Shown in pieces: positions 11,035-19,467 of a stretch of 64,000 nt of DNA. The notes beneath the pieces were generated by a model. It made no database searches and was not told the origin of the DNA. It worked only from the letters and a program-made list of their open reading frames with translations. The position numbers and the translations under genes are program-made. This DNA comes from Roseovarius sp. Pro17. GTDB lineage: Bacteria; Pseudomonadota; Alphaproteobacteria; Rhodobacterales; Rhodobacteraceae. Each line of letters starts with the position of its first letter. Within the stretch, counting starts at the first letter, position 1. The DNA is taken from contig NZ_CP141179.1 of assembly GCF_035599575.1 (NCBI RefSeq), positions 3,224,001 to 3,288,000 of the forward strand, read 5' to 3'.

Positions 11035-11100
11035 TCGCGACGCTTCAGGAAAAGGTTATAGTTCGACCAGTTCTTGGTCTTGTAGGTCGTTGGTGCCCAA
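11035..11100 (-). mobile_element. Remnant of IS5-family transposase N-terminus
   Basis: The minus strand encodes TTYKTKNWSNYNLFLKRR, which resembles the N-terminal (Y/H)KTTNW-x-x-YN-x-x-L-x-x-RG motif of IS5-family transposases. The frame does not continue into the rest of the enzyme. The surrounding 10891-11284 interval holds no other gene that I can support. Confidence 0.4.
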
Positions 11101-11284
11101 CTGCTTCTCGGTGCGACGACGGGTGGGCGCGGCTGAACAATCGGACCGTGCCTTTCCGGGGTGGGTGGAGGCGCGAGAAAGGTAAATTGGGCGTTAACCG
11201 TGATGAGTACGCTCTGGTAGCAGACGTTAACTGTCTGGACCGATGCTTTGCGCAATCTTGAACCTTCGCGAGGATTTCCCTGTC

Positions 11285-13078
11285 ATGTCCGATACGACCG
11301 CCCGCCTGAGCCTGCCGTTAATCGCCCCGTCTCAAGCCCAGAAGCACGTCACCCACAATGAGGCGCTACGCATTCTGGACGGGATCACCCAAATGGTTCT
11401 GGCCGGGGTGGACGTCAACACGCCGCCCGAAAGCCCCGAGGCGGGCGAAGTGTATGCCATAGGCGCCGCGCCCACGGATGCTTGGGCCGGGCAAGCAGGC
11501 AAGCTGGCGCAATGGTCCGGGGGTTGGATCTTTGTCACGCCGCAGGAGGGCTGGCGCGCCTGGGACGGGGCGGCGGCGCGCGATCTCGTCTTTCAAGGCG
11601 GTGTCTGGCACGCACCGACCTCGAATCTGCAAAACATCACCGGTATCGGGATCAATGCCAGCTCTGATGCCACCAATGCGCTGTCGGTTGCAGCAGAGGC
11701 CACCTTGCTGAGCCATGCTGGCGCGGGCCACCAGCTAAAGATTAACAAGGCTGAAGCAAGCGATACGGCGTCGCTGCTCTATCAAACCGGATTTTCGGGG
11801 CGCGCGGAAATGGGGCTGGTTGGAACGGATGATTTTGCGATCAAGGTCTCGGCCGATGGCGCCAACTGGACCGAAGCGCTGAAGGTCGACGCCACCACCG
11901 GGCTGCTGAGCGGCGCAGCCGTGCAGGCGGATGTGTCCGACACCGCGCCCGGGCGCCTCGTGACGACCGAAGGTGCGCTGACGGCCGGGCTGAACGGGTT
12001 CGGCGGCTACTATAGCGCCGCTGCCAATGTGGATATCGATGCGGCCGCCGCCGGCTTTGCCGGGCTGGTCAGCGATGACAACCCCGGAACTTGGCCGCAG
12101 AGCCCTAATGGCAGTCTTGTCATGATCCGGACCCGGCGGCTTGATACCGGGCAGGCGGTGAAACAGACGGCTGAATATGGCCACGCTGCCACTGGCATGC
12201 CGGGCGATCTGCGTCGTTATGAGCGTATTCGCAACGACGCCGGCACGCAGTGGTCGGACTGGAACGCGGATTACAAAGGGATAACATTGCTGGGCACGGT
12301 CACCCAGACGGGCGGCATTCCGACGGGGGCGGTGATCGAACGGGGCACAGGCGGCGGCGGAGACTATGTACGCTTTGCCGATGGCACCCAATTCTGCACC
12401 CTCAAGATCGCGATGGGCAATATCACGAAAAACGGTAACGGCACGGCCGCCAACCCCTATCGAACCGATAATGTTGACGGAAACTGGCCCGCACCTTTTG
12501 CGGTAGAACCTGTCGTGAGCACGCAAGCAGTGCCACCGTTCGACAACTTCTCGATCGGGCAGTCGTTTGCCATTGCGAATATCCGCCGCGTTACAGCGGG
12601 CAGCTATTTCGATGCGGCGCTGCTTAGCGCCGGCAGGTCAAAGTCACACGGCAGTCAACTTCGATTTGACACTGACGGCGATTGGTCGCTGGTTCTAAAT
12701 CGCGTCGTCCCGGTTCATCGCGTCCACAGACGCGTGTGCAATGCCCTCAGATACGCGGGACCGGGCAAGGCGGCGTTCAGATCGGTGCGCAGGGCGGCGT
12801 ATTCACCGGCCAGCGCGCGCATATGCAGATCGGTGCGGGCGCTGGCCAGTAATGCCAGATGCGCCGCACCATCCTGGCCGTTGCGAACGGCGTTCAGGAA
12901 CGGCCCTGCCGGCGCCGGTGCCGCGCAGACCTGCGCGCGCAAGGATCGGGGCAGAGCGCGCAGGAGGCGCGCGGCGGCGGTGAGCGTGTCGGCCGCCGTT
13001 TCTGGCGGGGCGAGTGCCAGAGCATCGCCCACCCAGTGCAGGGCGCGAGCCAGCCGGTCGGCGCGTTCCGCCTTGTGA
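11285..13078 (+). CDS. DUF2793 phage/GTA-type protein, 3' end frameshifted
   Basis: The N-terminal 110 residues (RLSLPLIAPSQAQKHVTHNE, then WAGQAGKLAQW and GWRAWDGAA) match DUF2793, a domain of phage or gene-transfer-agent-like structural proteins in roseobacters. The middle part is a repetitive beta-rich fibre-like region. The start at 11285 is preferred over 11243. The open frame runs to 13078, but the last 360 bases overlap the antisense glycosyltransferase gene and read as nonsense. In another frame from about 12639 the sequence reads QSHTAVNFDLTLTAIGRWF and stops at 12696-12698, just before that gene ends. I infer a frameshift at about 12631-12640 and a native end at 12698. Confidence 0.72.
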   Translation: MSDTTARLSLPLIAPSQAQKHVTHNEALRILDGITQMVLAGVDVNTPPESPEAGEVYAIGAAPTDAWAGQAGKLAQWSGGWIFVTPQEGWRAWDGAAARDLVFQGGVWHAPTSNLQNITGIGINASSDATNALSVAAEATLLSHAGAGHQLKINKAEASDTASLLYQTGFSGRAEMGLVGTDDFAIKVSADGANWTEALKVDATTGLLSGAAVQADVSDTAPGRLVTTEGALTAGLNGFGGYYSAAANVDIDAAAAGFAGLVSDDNPGTWPQSPNGSLVMIRTRRLDTGQAVKQTAEYGHAATGMPGDLRRYERIRNDAGTQWSDWNADYKGITLLGTVTQTGGIPTGAVIERGTGGGGDYVRFADGTQFCTLKIAMGNITKNGNGTAANPYRTDNVDGNWPAPFAVEPVVSTQAVPPFDNFSIGQSFAIANIRRVTAGSYFDAALLSAGRSKSHGSQLRFDTDGDWSLVLNRVVPVHRVHRRVCNALRYAGPGKAAFRSVRRAAYSPASARICRSVRALASNARCAAPSWPLRTAFRNGPAGAGAAQTCARKDRGRARRRRAAAVSVSAAVSGGASARASPTQCRARASRSARSAL

Positions 13079-13743
13079 GCAGCGGCCAGCATCGGCGCGA
13101 TGGCGTCCAGACTGGCCGCTGCGCCGCAACGGGACGTAGCGGTGAGCAGAACGGGATAGGGGTGGAACAGGATCTGTTCCGCCTTTTTTATCGTCTTTTC
13201 CCAGATGTCCCAAGCTGCGCGCGGATCCGCAAGGGGATCAGACACGGCGCACTCGCCCCCTCGGATCAACAGGTGCCGGGAATCGGGATAAAGCGTGAGC
13301 AGATCCCCCACGTCAGGCTTGGCAGGCAGCGCGGCGGCGCGGCGCGCGTCCGGGCCAGGCAGGGGGCGATCCGGGTGGGTGATCCATCCGCCGGACGCCA
13401 TGACCGCCAGATCGGGGCGGTACAGTTCAAGCGACTGCTCCAGCGCCGCGAGGCTCGCGTTGTTCACCCGATCATCGCATGTCAGCACCAGCACATAATC
13501 AGCGCCGGTTTCTTTGCGTGCGAGCGCGCTCGCCTCGGCGCGCGTCAGCGCCTCACCCAGCGGCAAGAGGTTTCCGCCGTGGCGATTTACGAACATCCGC
13601 AGCATGTCACGGTTGCCACCTTGGGAGTCGGGATCAACCAGCAGCAGCAGCGGGCGATCCGGTGTGGCCAGCCCAGCGAGCGATTCAAGCGCCGCCTTCA
13701 GTGCGGGCGTATCGCCATCAGCCAGAAACGCGAGGGTCAGCAT
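12715..13743 (-). CDS. Glycosyltransferase-like protein (GT-A-like N-terminus)
   Basis: The protein has 342 residues. Its first 130 or so look like a GT-A nucleotide-sugar fold: a hydrophobic beta strand at the start, PLLLLVDPDSQGG, and GADYVLVLTCDDRVNNASL, in which CDD could be the DxD-like metal site. The C-terminal half is alanine-rich and helical with no recognised domain. The start at 13743 overlaps the stop of the upstream glycosyltransferase (atgctga), indicating translational coupling. It is the last gene of a three-gene minus-strand operon. Donor and acceptor are unknown, and it could equally be a non-catalytic partner. Confidence 0.6.
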   Translation of the reverse strand: MLTLAFLADGDTPALKAALESLAGLATPDRPLLLLVDPDSQGGNRDMLRMFVNRHGGNLLPLGEALTRAEASALARKETGADYVLVLTCDDRVNNASLAALEQSLELYRPDLAVMASGGWITHPDRPLPGPDARRAAALPAKPDVGDLLTLYPDSRHLLIRGGECAVSDPLADPRAAWDIWEKTIKKAEQILFHPYPVLLTATSRCGAAASLDAIAPMLAAAHKAERADRLARALHWVGDALALAPPETAADTLTAAARLLRALPRSLRAQVCAAPAPAGPFLNAVRNGQDGAAHLALLASARTDLHMRALAGEYAALRTDLNAALPGPAYLRALHTRLWTR

Positions 13744-14708
13744 GGCACAGGCTCCGCCGACCTTTGCAGGCAAAGTTGCAGTGCCAGCACCGGATCTTCA
13801 TGGATCAAGGTCTCGTGAATCTGCGCCGTCACTGCTGATTGCAGGAAAATCTGTGTACGGGTGCGAAATGCGTCGCGCAGGTCCGCGTCAATCATGCGCT
13901 CAGCCCAGATCAGCAGATCAGCGGCAAAACGCAGGAACGACAAAGTGGCGGGGAGCGGATTACCGTGCTGTGCCAGCGTCTCAAGCACGCGGTTTAGTGC
14001 CTGAAACAGCTGAAGGCGCGTGGCATCCGATATGTTGGTCAGGCGATCCGCCCCCGGACGCACCACATGCAGCGCCCCGATGCGCGCAGAGAGAATGACA
14101 CGGCGCGCGGCCAGAAAGCTGCCCCAGTGCAGTTCGATATCGTTATGCACCTGCGTTTCCGTGCAGCGCAGACCGTTGTCGCGCAGAAATGCGGTGCGAT
14201 AGATCTTGTTCCAAGGAAAATTCCCCGCTTGGGCCAGGGTCCAAAGGGCCGTTTCGCTTGGCTCGCTCAGAACATCATTGCCTGCCTCGGCCCTCTTCCA
14301 GCACGCTTCGTCGTGCGGATTCTGCCCCCAGCCACCGAAATGCGCCCGCTCGCTGTCCTGATAACGCATCAGGCAGAAATCGAAATCCCGCCCCTGAAGC
14401 GACTCCCAGAGCGGCGCGAATTCAGGCGTAAAAAGATCGTCGCTGTCGAAAAAGATCATATGATCGGTTTGCACCATCCCCAGCGCGAGGTTGCGTGCCG
14501 TCCCGGCCCCGCCCCGCGCATCCCGGCGCAAAACCGTGACAGGACACCGGCGCGGGCCGATGATATCGCCTGCCACGCTAACGGGAACCTCCGAGGCGTC
14601 ATCGACGACCACGATCTGGGCGAACACCCCCATGAAACGGGCCTGCGCCACCAGCCGATCCAGCCCCAGCTGATCGTTGCGCACCGGGATGACCAGCGCG
14701 AGGTTCAT
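13737..14708 (-). CDS. Family 2 glycosyltransferase
   Basis: It transfers a sugar from a nucleotide donor, probably in cell-surface polysaccharide synthesis. The 323-residue protein has an intact GT-A fold: LALVIPVRND at the start, IVVVDDASEVPVS, GAGTARNLALGM, and the metal-binding MIFFDSDDLFTPE at about residue 95. It is middle gene of an operon: its ATG overlaps the upstream stop (atga) and its stop overlaps the downstream start. The acceptor is unknown. Confidence 0.88.
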   Translation of the reverse strand: MNLALVIPVRNDQLGLDRLVAQARFMGVFAQIVVVDDASEVPVSVAGDIIGPRRCPVTVLRRDARGGAGTARNLALGMVQTDHMIFFDSDDLFTPEFAPLWESLQGRDFDFCLMRYQDSERAHFGGWGQNPHDEACWKRAEAGNDVLSEPSETALWTLAQAGNFPWNKIYRTAFLRDNGLRCTETQVHNDIELHWGSFLAARRVILSARIGALHVVRPGADRLTNISDATRLQLFQALNRVLETLAQHGNPLPATLSFLRFAADLLIWAERMIDADLRDAFRTRTQIFLQSAVTAQIHETLIHEDPVLALQLCLQRSAEPVPC

Positions 14709-15241
14709 ACGATAAAGGTGCGCAGATCAATCAGGGACATGCGAAAATCATGCGTGGGCAGAAACAGCACCAGTTCGCGCCAAGGCGCCTGCATCGGGAT
14801 CTGGTCGCGGTACTGGACGGGCAGAGCATCAAGATGGCTGGCCTCTTCGGGACGCACCATCAGATGCTTGTCAAAGAAGCAATCGACGAAGCCATTGATC
14901 GTTCCGCTGCGCAAACAGGCGCGCACCACCATGATTTCGGGCGCCGAGACGCGCGCAGCAAAGCCGAGAATCCCCGCCTGGCGCAGATCGCCCGCAGGCA
15001 GCGCCACATGCAGCCCCACCCATTCGCCGAGGCCCGGCCCCATATGTGCGTCGAAATCCAGAATTCGGCCCTTGGGTGACGCGAAACTGCCCGAAATTTC
15101 CAGCGCCGGATCAGCATGAAATGCAAGGCCCGGCAGGAAATCGACATCCACCGCCAGCGCCCCTTCGCGGGTCTCGTCGCGCATAACGGCGAGGGTATGA
15201 TTGGCCTGACCGTCGGCGCCGGGGCTGATGCTGTCTGTCAT
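14705..15241 (-). CDS. Uncharacterised protein of the glycosyltransferase operon
   Basis: The 178-residue protein has no membrane segment or signal peptide. It is beta-rich (for example RILDFDAHMGPGLGEWVGLHVALP), with a cysteine pair region near VRACLRSG and FVDCFFDKHLM. I do not recognise a named family. Its four-base overlap (atga) with the following glycosyltransferase makes it the first gene of the three-gene operon, so it probably acts in the same glycan pathway. The composition resembles lectin-like or carbohydrate-handling beta proteins, but that is only an impression. Confidence 0.6.
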   Translation of the reverse strand: MTDSISPGADGQANHTLAVMRDETREGALAVDVDFLPGLAFHADPALEISGSFASPKGRILDFDAHMGPGLGEWVGLHVALPAGDLRQAGILGFAARVSAPEIMVVRACLRSGTINGFVDCFFDKHLMVRPEEASHLDALPVQYRDQIPMQAPWRELVLFLPTHDFRMSLIDLRTFIV

Positions 15242-15407
15242 GGGGTGCTATCCAGTGTCATCTGTGGCATCGCTCGCCTTAAGGGAGCATGCGGCAACGC
15301 CGAAGTTCTGCGTGATAAGCTATAAAAGTGCAAGGCCTGAAGGGCGCTGTCAACAATGCCTTTAGAACTCGATACTACACTGCCAGTCTCTTACGTAGGA
15401 ATGGGTC

Positions 15408-15785
15408 ATGATACAAAACCTTGAGTTGACTGAAATCGATGAACTTGTTTCGTATCGCGAGGGATCAGCGCAGTATCTAGTCAAAGTGGCAAAGCAGCAG
15501 GTTCCGCTATGCGCTCACTTTCGCGATTCGAAAAATCTGGTGGTTTTCTTTCCCGGAGCGCACGCGTTGAGTGCGCCGAAACCGAAATTTCAGCGCCAAA
15601 ATTACTTTAAAAACCTTGACTGTTCCTGTGTCAGCTTCTTCGATCCGACACTGTTTCTCGATCCCGAACTCACGCTTGGCTGGTTCCAAGGAGGAGGTGA
15701 GGTCAGCCATCTGGAGCGCGCGACAGATATCGTCACGACCCTATGTGATGCGTGTCTGACGTCAGCGCCTGTGGGACAGATTTGA
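15408..15785 (+). CDS. Hydrolase-like N-terminal fragment truncated by an IS element
   Basis: The first 120 or so residues look native. They include LVVFFPGAHALSAPKPKFQR and CSCVSFFDPTLFLDPELTLGW, which resemble the beginning of alpha/beta-hydrolase-like proteins found in polysaccharide loci. The last residues (GQI) and the stop codon come from the IS3-family element whose left end is at 15772. The catalytic part expected further on is missing, and no continuation is found on the other side of the element. The gene is therefore a 5' fragment and probably non-functional. Confidence 0.6.
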   Translation: MIQNLELTEIDELVSYREGSAQYLVKVAKQQVPLCAHFRDSKNLVVFFPGAHALSAPKPKFQRQNYFKNLDCSCVSFFDPTLFLDPELTLGWFQGGGEVSHLERATDIVTTLCDACLTSAPVGQI

Positions 15786-15837
15786 GGAATTGAACAACGG
15801 AGGATTTCTGGTTCATCGTAACCTTCATGGAGTGAAG

Positions 15838-16212
15838 ATGAACAAGAAATCCGGAACGTCTAAGGACGCAGCTGACAAGCTGGTCAAGAACATCCGCCGC
15901 AAGACCCGTCAGACCTATTCGGCTGAGGAGAAGATCCGCATCGTCTTGGCGGGTCTGCGAGGCGAAGAGAGCATTTCGGTGCTCTGTCGCCGTGAAGGCA
16001 TCGCCGAAAGCCTATATTACAGCTGGTCGAAGGAATTCCTTGAGGCTGGCAAGCGGCGATTGTCCGGCGACACGGCCCGGCAGGCAACGTCGCCAGAAGT
16101 CAAAGATCTGCGCTCGGAGTCACTTGCCCTGAAGGAATGCGTGGCAGACCTGACCCTTGAGAACCGTCTGCTCAAAAAAAGCATGACAGGGGCTGGGGAG
16201 GCAGAGAAATGA
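15838..16212 (+). CDS. IS3-family transposase OrfA
   Basis: This 124-residue DNA-binding subunit of the IS3-type transposase carries a helix-turn-helix (YSAEEKIRIVLAGLRGEESI, then ISVLCRREGIAESLYYSW). A leucine-rich coiled segment at the C-terminus (LALKECVADLTLENRLLKK) serves multimerisation. The ATG at 15838 fits the family better than the upstream ATG at 15790. Its stop overlaps the OrfB start (atga), so OrfB is made by coupled reinitiation or frameshifting. Confidence 0.88.
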   Translation: MNKKSGTSKDAADKLVKNIRRKTRQTYSAEEKIRIVLAGLRGEESISVLCRREGIAESLYYSWSKEFLEAGKRRLSGDTARQATSPEVKDLRSESLALKECVADLTLENRLLKKSMTGAGEAEK

Positions 16213-17189
16213 GGTATCCCGCGTCCGAGAAGCTGGAAATCATCCGAACGGTTGAAGGCTCACATCTACCGGCCAGGCAGACCCTCGACATGCTGGGCAT
16301 CCCGCGCGCGACCTTCTACCGTTGGTATGATCGTTATGTCGACGGCGGCCTTGATGCCCTGGCGGACCACGCACCCCGTCCAGGTTCTGTCTGGAACCGT
16401 ATTCCACAGGATCGGCGCGATGATTTGATCGAGTTCGCGCTGGAATTTGAGGCCCTGACGACACGGGAGCTGGCGGTGAAATACACCGACGAGAAGCGGT
16501 ATTTTATATCTGAATCATCAGCATATCGTATTCTGAAGGAAGCTGACCTGATCACGGCGCCCGCGCATGTGGTGATCAAGGCGGCCGACGAGTTTAAAGA
16601 CAAAACCACGGCAATCAACCAGATGTGGCAGACCGATTTCACCTACTTCAAGATCATCGGGTGGGGCTGGTATTACCTCAGCACGATCCTGGACGATTAC
16701 AGCCGCTACATCATTGCGTGGAAGCTCTGCAGCACCATGCGTGCTGCCGATGTGACCGACACTATCGAGTTGGCTCTGGCGGAATCGGGTTGCGACCAGG
16801 CGGTCGTGCGCCACAAGCCGCGGCTGCTCAGCGACAACGGCTCATGCTATATCTCTGGCGATCTGGCCGATTGGCTGGAGGATCACAAAATGACGCACGT
16901 CCGCGGGGCGCCATTCCACCCACAGACACAAGGCAAGATCGAACGCTGGCACCAAACTATGAAGAACCGGGTTCTGCTGGAGAATTACTACCTGCCCGGC
17001 GATCTCGAGCAGCAGATCGGGGCCTTCGTCGAATATTACAATAACCAACGATACCACGAGAGTCTGAACAACGTCACACCCGCCGACGTCTACTTCGGCC
17101 GCGATAAAGCCATTCTCAGGGAAAGGGAGAAGATCAAGAAACAGACAATCCGACAGCGCCGCTTGCAACACCAGAAACAAGCCGCATAA
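16209..17189 (+). CDS. IS3-family transposase OrfB (DDE integrase)
   Basis: The 326-residue catalytic subunit has an N-terminal helix-turn-helix (LDMLGIPRATFYRWYDRY) and an rve integrase core. The DDE residues are visible in WQTDFTYFK, LLSDNGSCY and GKIERWHQTMKN. The C-terminal YYNNQRYHESLNNVTPADVY motif is standard for IS3. The reading frame is intact, so the element could be active. It begins at an ATG overlapping the OrfA stop. Confidence 0.92.
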   Translation: MRYPASEKLEIIRTVEGSHLPARQTLDMLGIPRATFYRWYDRYVDGGLDALADHAPRPGSVWNRIPQDRRDDLIEFALEFEALTTRELAVKYTDEKRYFISESSAYRILKEADLITAPAHVVIKAADEFKDKTTAINQMWQTDFTYFKIIGWGWYYLSTILDDYSRYIIAWKLCSTMRAADVTDTIELALAESGCDQAVVRHKPRLLSDNGSCYISGDLADWLEDHKMTHVRGAPFHPQTQGKIERWHQTMKNRVLLENYYLPGDLEQQIGAFVEYYNNQRYHESLNNVTPADVYFGRDKAILREREKIKKQTIRQRRLQHQKQAA

Positions 17190-17222
17190 TCAATCACACG
17201 AACGAGCCAGAGCCTCCAATGC

Positions 17223-18479
17223 TCAAGCCGCTCTGATGTCCCATTTTATTTGACGACGGACAGCCAGTCCGAAGATCACGAAAGCTCGCGGATATTCGGC
17301 GTCTTCGGCCAATGTAGGCTCTATATAGGCGGCCAGATAGCGGCTTTGGCGGATCGCCTCGGCCTGCGCTGAATCGCGGGCTGTCAGGGCCGCGCGATAG
17401 GCCTGTTCGGCAAACTCACGCTCGACGACAAGACCTTCGAATTCCGAGATCAGGGTGGGATAATCCTCGCCGGTTTGCGGCACTTCGGTCGTGGCGAAAT
17501 CGCGGCGCTCCTGGGCGATGCGGCCGCGAATTACCTCAATGCGACGCATGGCCTGACTGACACGAGGGTCGTCGCTGCGGGTGGTTCCGCTTAGCTCGTC
17601 AAAGTCGACGAGCTCGGTGGCCAGTTGCTGCTGAAGGTTGTTCATCACCCCCATTCGGCCTTGAATGTCGGATTGCAGATCGACGATCTGGGTTCGGGTG
17701 CGGAAGCCGGTCAGTTCTGAGCGGGTGTTCTTTAGCCGCTGCTCGGCCTGCGCCAGATCGGCCATCGCATAATTGATGGCATCGACACGCGCGACCTCGT
17801 TCAGCGCGTTCACCATGTCCTGACTTTCACGCACGATATCGCCGGCGATCATCTGGGCCATCAGCGGATCAAAGGCCAGGACTTCGACTTCGATCAACCC
17901 GCTGGACTGCTCGTAGGACACCCGCACGATACGCTTCCAGAACCAGCGCAGATCCTCAATCGACGCATCGGGCCAGAGCGAAAAGACCGGATCCGCGCTC
18001 CAATTCTGTGAATAATATCCACGCAGATCGCGCGCCTCGTCGATCCGCCTGACCAAGGCCTGGCTGCGAATGAATTCGTAAAGGATATCACTATCGCCCG
18101 AAGCGCTGCTGCCCGTAAATTTTGCCAGCCCGCCCAGAAGATCGGTAGCACTGGCGCCTTCCTCCTGACGCACGGTAAAGCCGGCTGTCGAGGCGTATTG
18201 ATCCTTGGCCACCAGACCCAGATAAATCGCCACCACGACCAACGGCACGAGAACAAAAACCGCAAAGCCGATCAGAACCCCCCGGTGACGCCGTTTCATG
18301 CCGGCAGGCTCGGCCATGGGGCGAATATTGACCACGGGGGGCGGCTTGGGTCTACCGCCCGGCCCCGCTCTATGCCCCGGCCCGGCCTTGGGCGCAGGTG
18401 CTTTTCCTGAGCCCACGGCAGCACCCGGCGATTGATCGGGTTTTCGCGGGGCATCGCCCTTTGTGTTGTTATCTGTCAA
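17223..18479 (-). CDS. KpsE/Wzz-type capsule export inner-membrane protein, C-terminally truncated
   Basis: This is a polysaccharide co-polymerase/adaptor-type inner-membrane protein of ABC-dependent capsule export. A proline-rich cytoplasmic tail of about 65 residues precedes the first membrane helix (VLIGFAVFVLVPLVVVAIYLGL). A long periplasmic part with coiled coil follows, containing FTVRQEEGASATDLLGGL and EFAEQAYRAALTARDSAQ. The second membrane helix should start at RAFVIFGLAV, but it is cut short: the last six residues (WDIRAA) and the stop are encoded by the right end of the IS3 element. Loss of that helix probably inactivates it. It is divergent from the KpsM-like permease, 81 bases away. 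Confidence 0.82.
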   Translation of the reverse strand: MTDNNTKGDAPRKPDQSPGAAVGSGKAPAPKAGPGHRAGPGGRPKPPPVVNIRPMAEPAGMKRRHRGVLIGFAVFVLVPLVVVAIYLGLVAKDQYASTAGFTVRQEEGASATDLLGGLAKFTGSSASGDSDILYEFIRSQALVRRIDEARDLRGYYSQNWSADPVFSLWPDASIEDLRWFWKRIVRVSYEQSSGLIEVEVLAFDPLMAQMIAGDIVRESQDMVNALNEVARVDAINYAMADLAQAEQRLKNTRSELTGFRTRTQIVDLQSDIQGRMGVMNNLQQQLATELVDFDELSGTTRSDDPRVSQAMRRIEVIRGRIAQERRDFATTEVPQTGEDYPTLISEFEGLVVEREFAEQAYRAALTARDSAQAEAIRQSRYLAAYIEPTLAEDAEYPRAFVIFGLAVRRQIKWDIRAA

Positions 18480-18560
18480 TTTTCAAACCGTAATAAAGCT
18501 GATAGGCCGTCGGTGCTCTGCATACCTGACAATCGAACGGCTACAAGGGACTTGTCCAGA

Positions 18561-19400
18561 ATGTCCGCCTCCGACCCCTCGCATCCCGAATCTACCGGGC
18601 AGGTTCCGCCCCAAAAACCGGGCGCAGGCCTAACGACGTCGTTTCGCACGGCGCGCACCGTGTTTGCACTTATGCTGCGCGAAATGTCCACCCGTTATGG
18701 CCGCTCGCCCGGGGGGTATCTGTGGGCCATTCTCGAACCTCTTGGCGGTGTATTCATCTTGGCGCTGGCTTTTTCATTGCTGCTGCGCACACCATCGCTG
18801 GGCAACAGCTTCGTCCTGTTCTACGCAACCGGATTCGTGCCGTTTACACTTTATCAGAACATCTCGAACGCGGTGGCGCGGGCGTTGTCGTTTTCCAGAC
18901 CGCTGATGCAGTATCCGGTTGTGACATGGGGCGATGCCGTTCTGGCGCGGTTCACCCTGAATGCCCTGACCGGGATCCTTGTGGGCTATGTCGTCCTGTT
19001 GCTGATCATGGTGATCATCGACACGCATGTGTTGCTGGACATCGTGCCGATCCTCAAGGTGATCTTTCTAACGCTTCTGCTGAGTCTGGCGGTAGGAGTG
19101 TTGAACTGTGTTCTTATCGGGCTGTTCGACGCATGGGACATGATCTGGTCGATCGCAACACGGCCACTGTTTTTGGCTTCGGGGGTCATTTTCATCTACG
19201 AGGACATGCCCCCGGTGGTGCAGAAGGTGCTGTGGTACAACCCACTCATGCACATCACCGGGCTCATGCGCGAGGGGTTCTATTCCACCTATTCGCCCAG
19301 CTACATCTCCGAGCTTTACGTGATCTGCGTCAGCTTGGTCGTGCTTTTTCTTGGCACCGTCCTGCTGCGCCGCCATCACCGCGACATCCTGACCCGCTAA
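18561..19400 (+). CDS. ABC-2 type polysaccharide export permease (KpsM-like)
   Basis: This is the membrane subunit of an ABC exporter for capsular or similar polysaccharide. The 279-residue protein has six hydrophobic helices. It begins its membrane domain with LMLREMSTRYGRSPGGYLWA, the usual entry motif of the ABC-2 family, and ends in the conserved YNPLMHITGLMREGFY segment. The ATG at 18561 is preferred over 18432, which would overlap the divergent KpsE-like gene. The ATP-binding partner (KpsT type) and outer-membrane component are not in this window. Confidence 0.85.
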   Translation: MSASDPSHPESTGQVPPQKPGAGLTTSFRTARTVFALMLREMSTRYGRSPGGYLWAILEPLGGVFILALAFSLLLRTPSLGNSFVLFYATGFVPFTLYQNISNAVARALSFSRPLMQYPVVTWGDAVLARFTLNALTGILVGYVVLLLIMVIIDTHVLLDIVPILKVIFLTLLLSLAVGVLNCVLIGLFDAWDMIWSIATRPLFLASGVIFIYEDMPPVVQKVLWYNPLMHITGLMREGFYSTYSPSYISELYVICVSLVVLFLGTVLLRRHHRDILTR

Positions 19401-19467
19401 GCCTTTTGCGGTTTTCATATCTCAGGAATAGCGGAAAAAACCCGCTCATGGTGCAGTCGTACGATAG

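Larger units (their letters stand above)
15772..17243 (+). mobile_element. IS3-family insertion sequence, complete
   Basis: The element is about 1472 bases and holds two overlapping transposase frames. The ends are imperfect inverted repeats beginning TGGGACA on the left (15772-15778) and ending TGTCCCA on the right (17237-17243), in agreement with the TG...CA ends of the family. No matching target duplication is evident in the flanks (gtcagcgccTG versus ttttatttg). Both flanking genes lose their 3' ends at its borders, which suggests a deletion accompanied or followed the insertion. Confidence 0.85.

Noticed and set aside
12699..13078. C-terminal extension of the DUF2793 frame as real protein
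   Set aside because: It overlaps an antisense glycosyltransferase-like gene and is arginine/alanine-rich; the other-frame ending at 12698 is far more natural.
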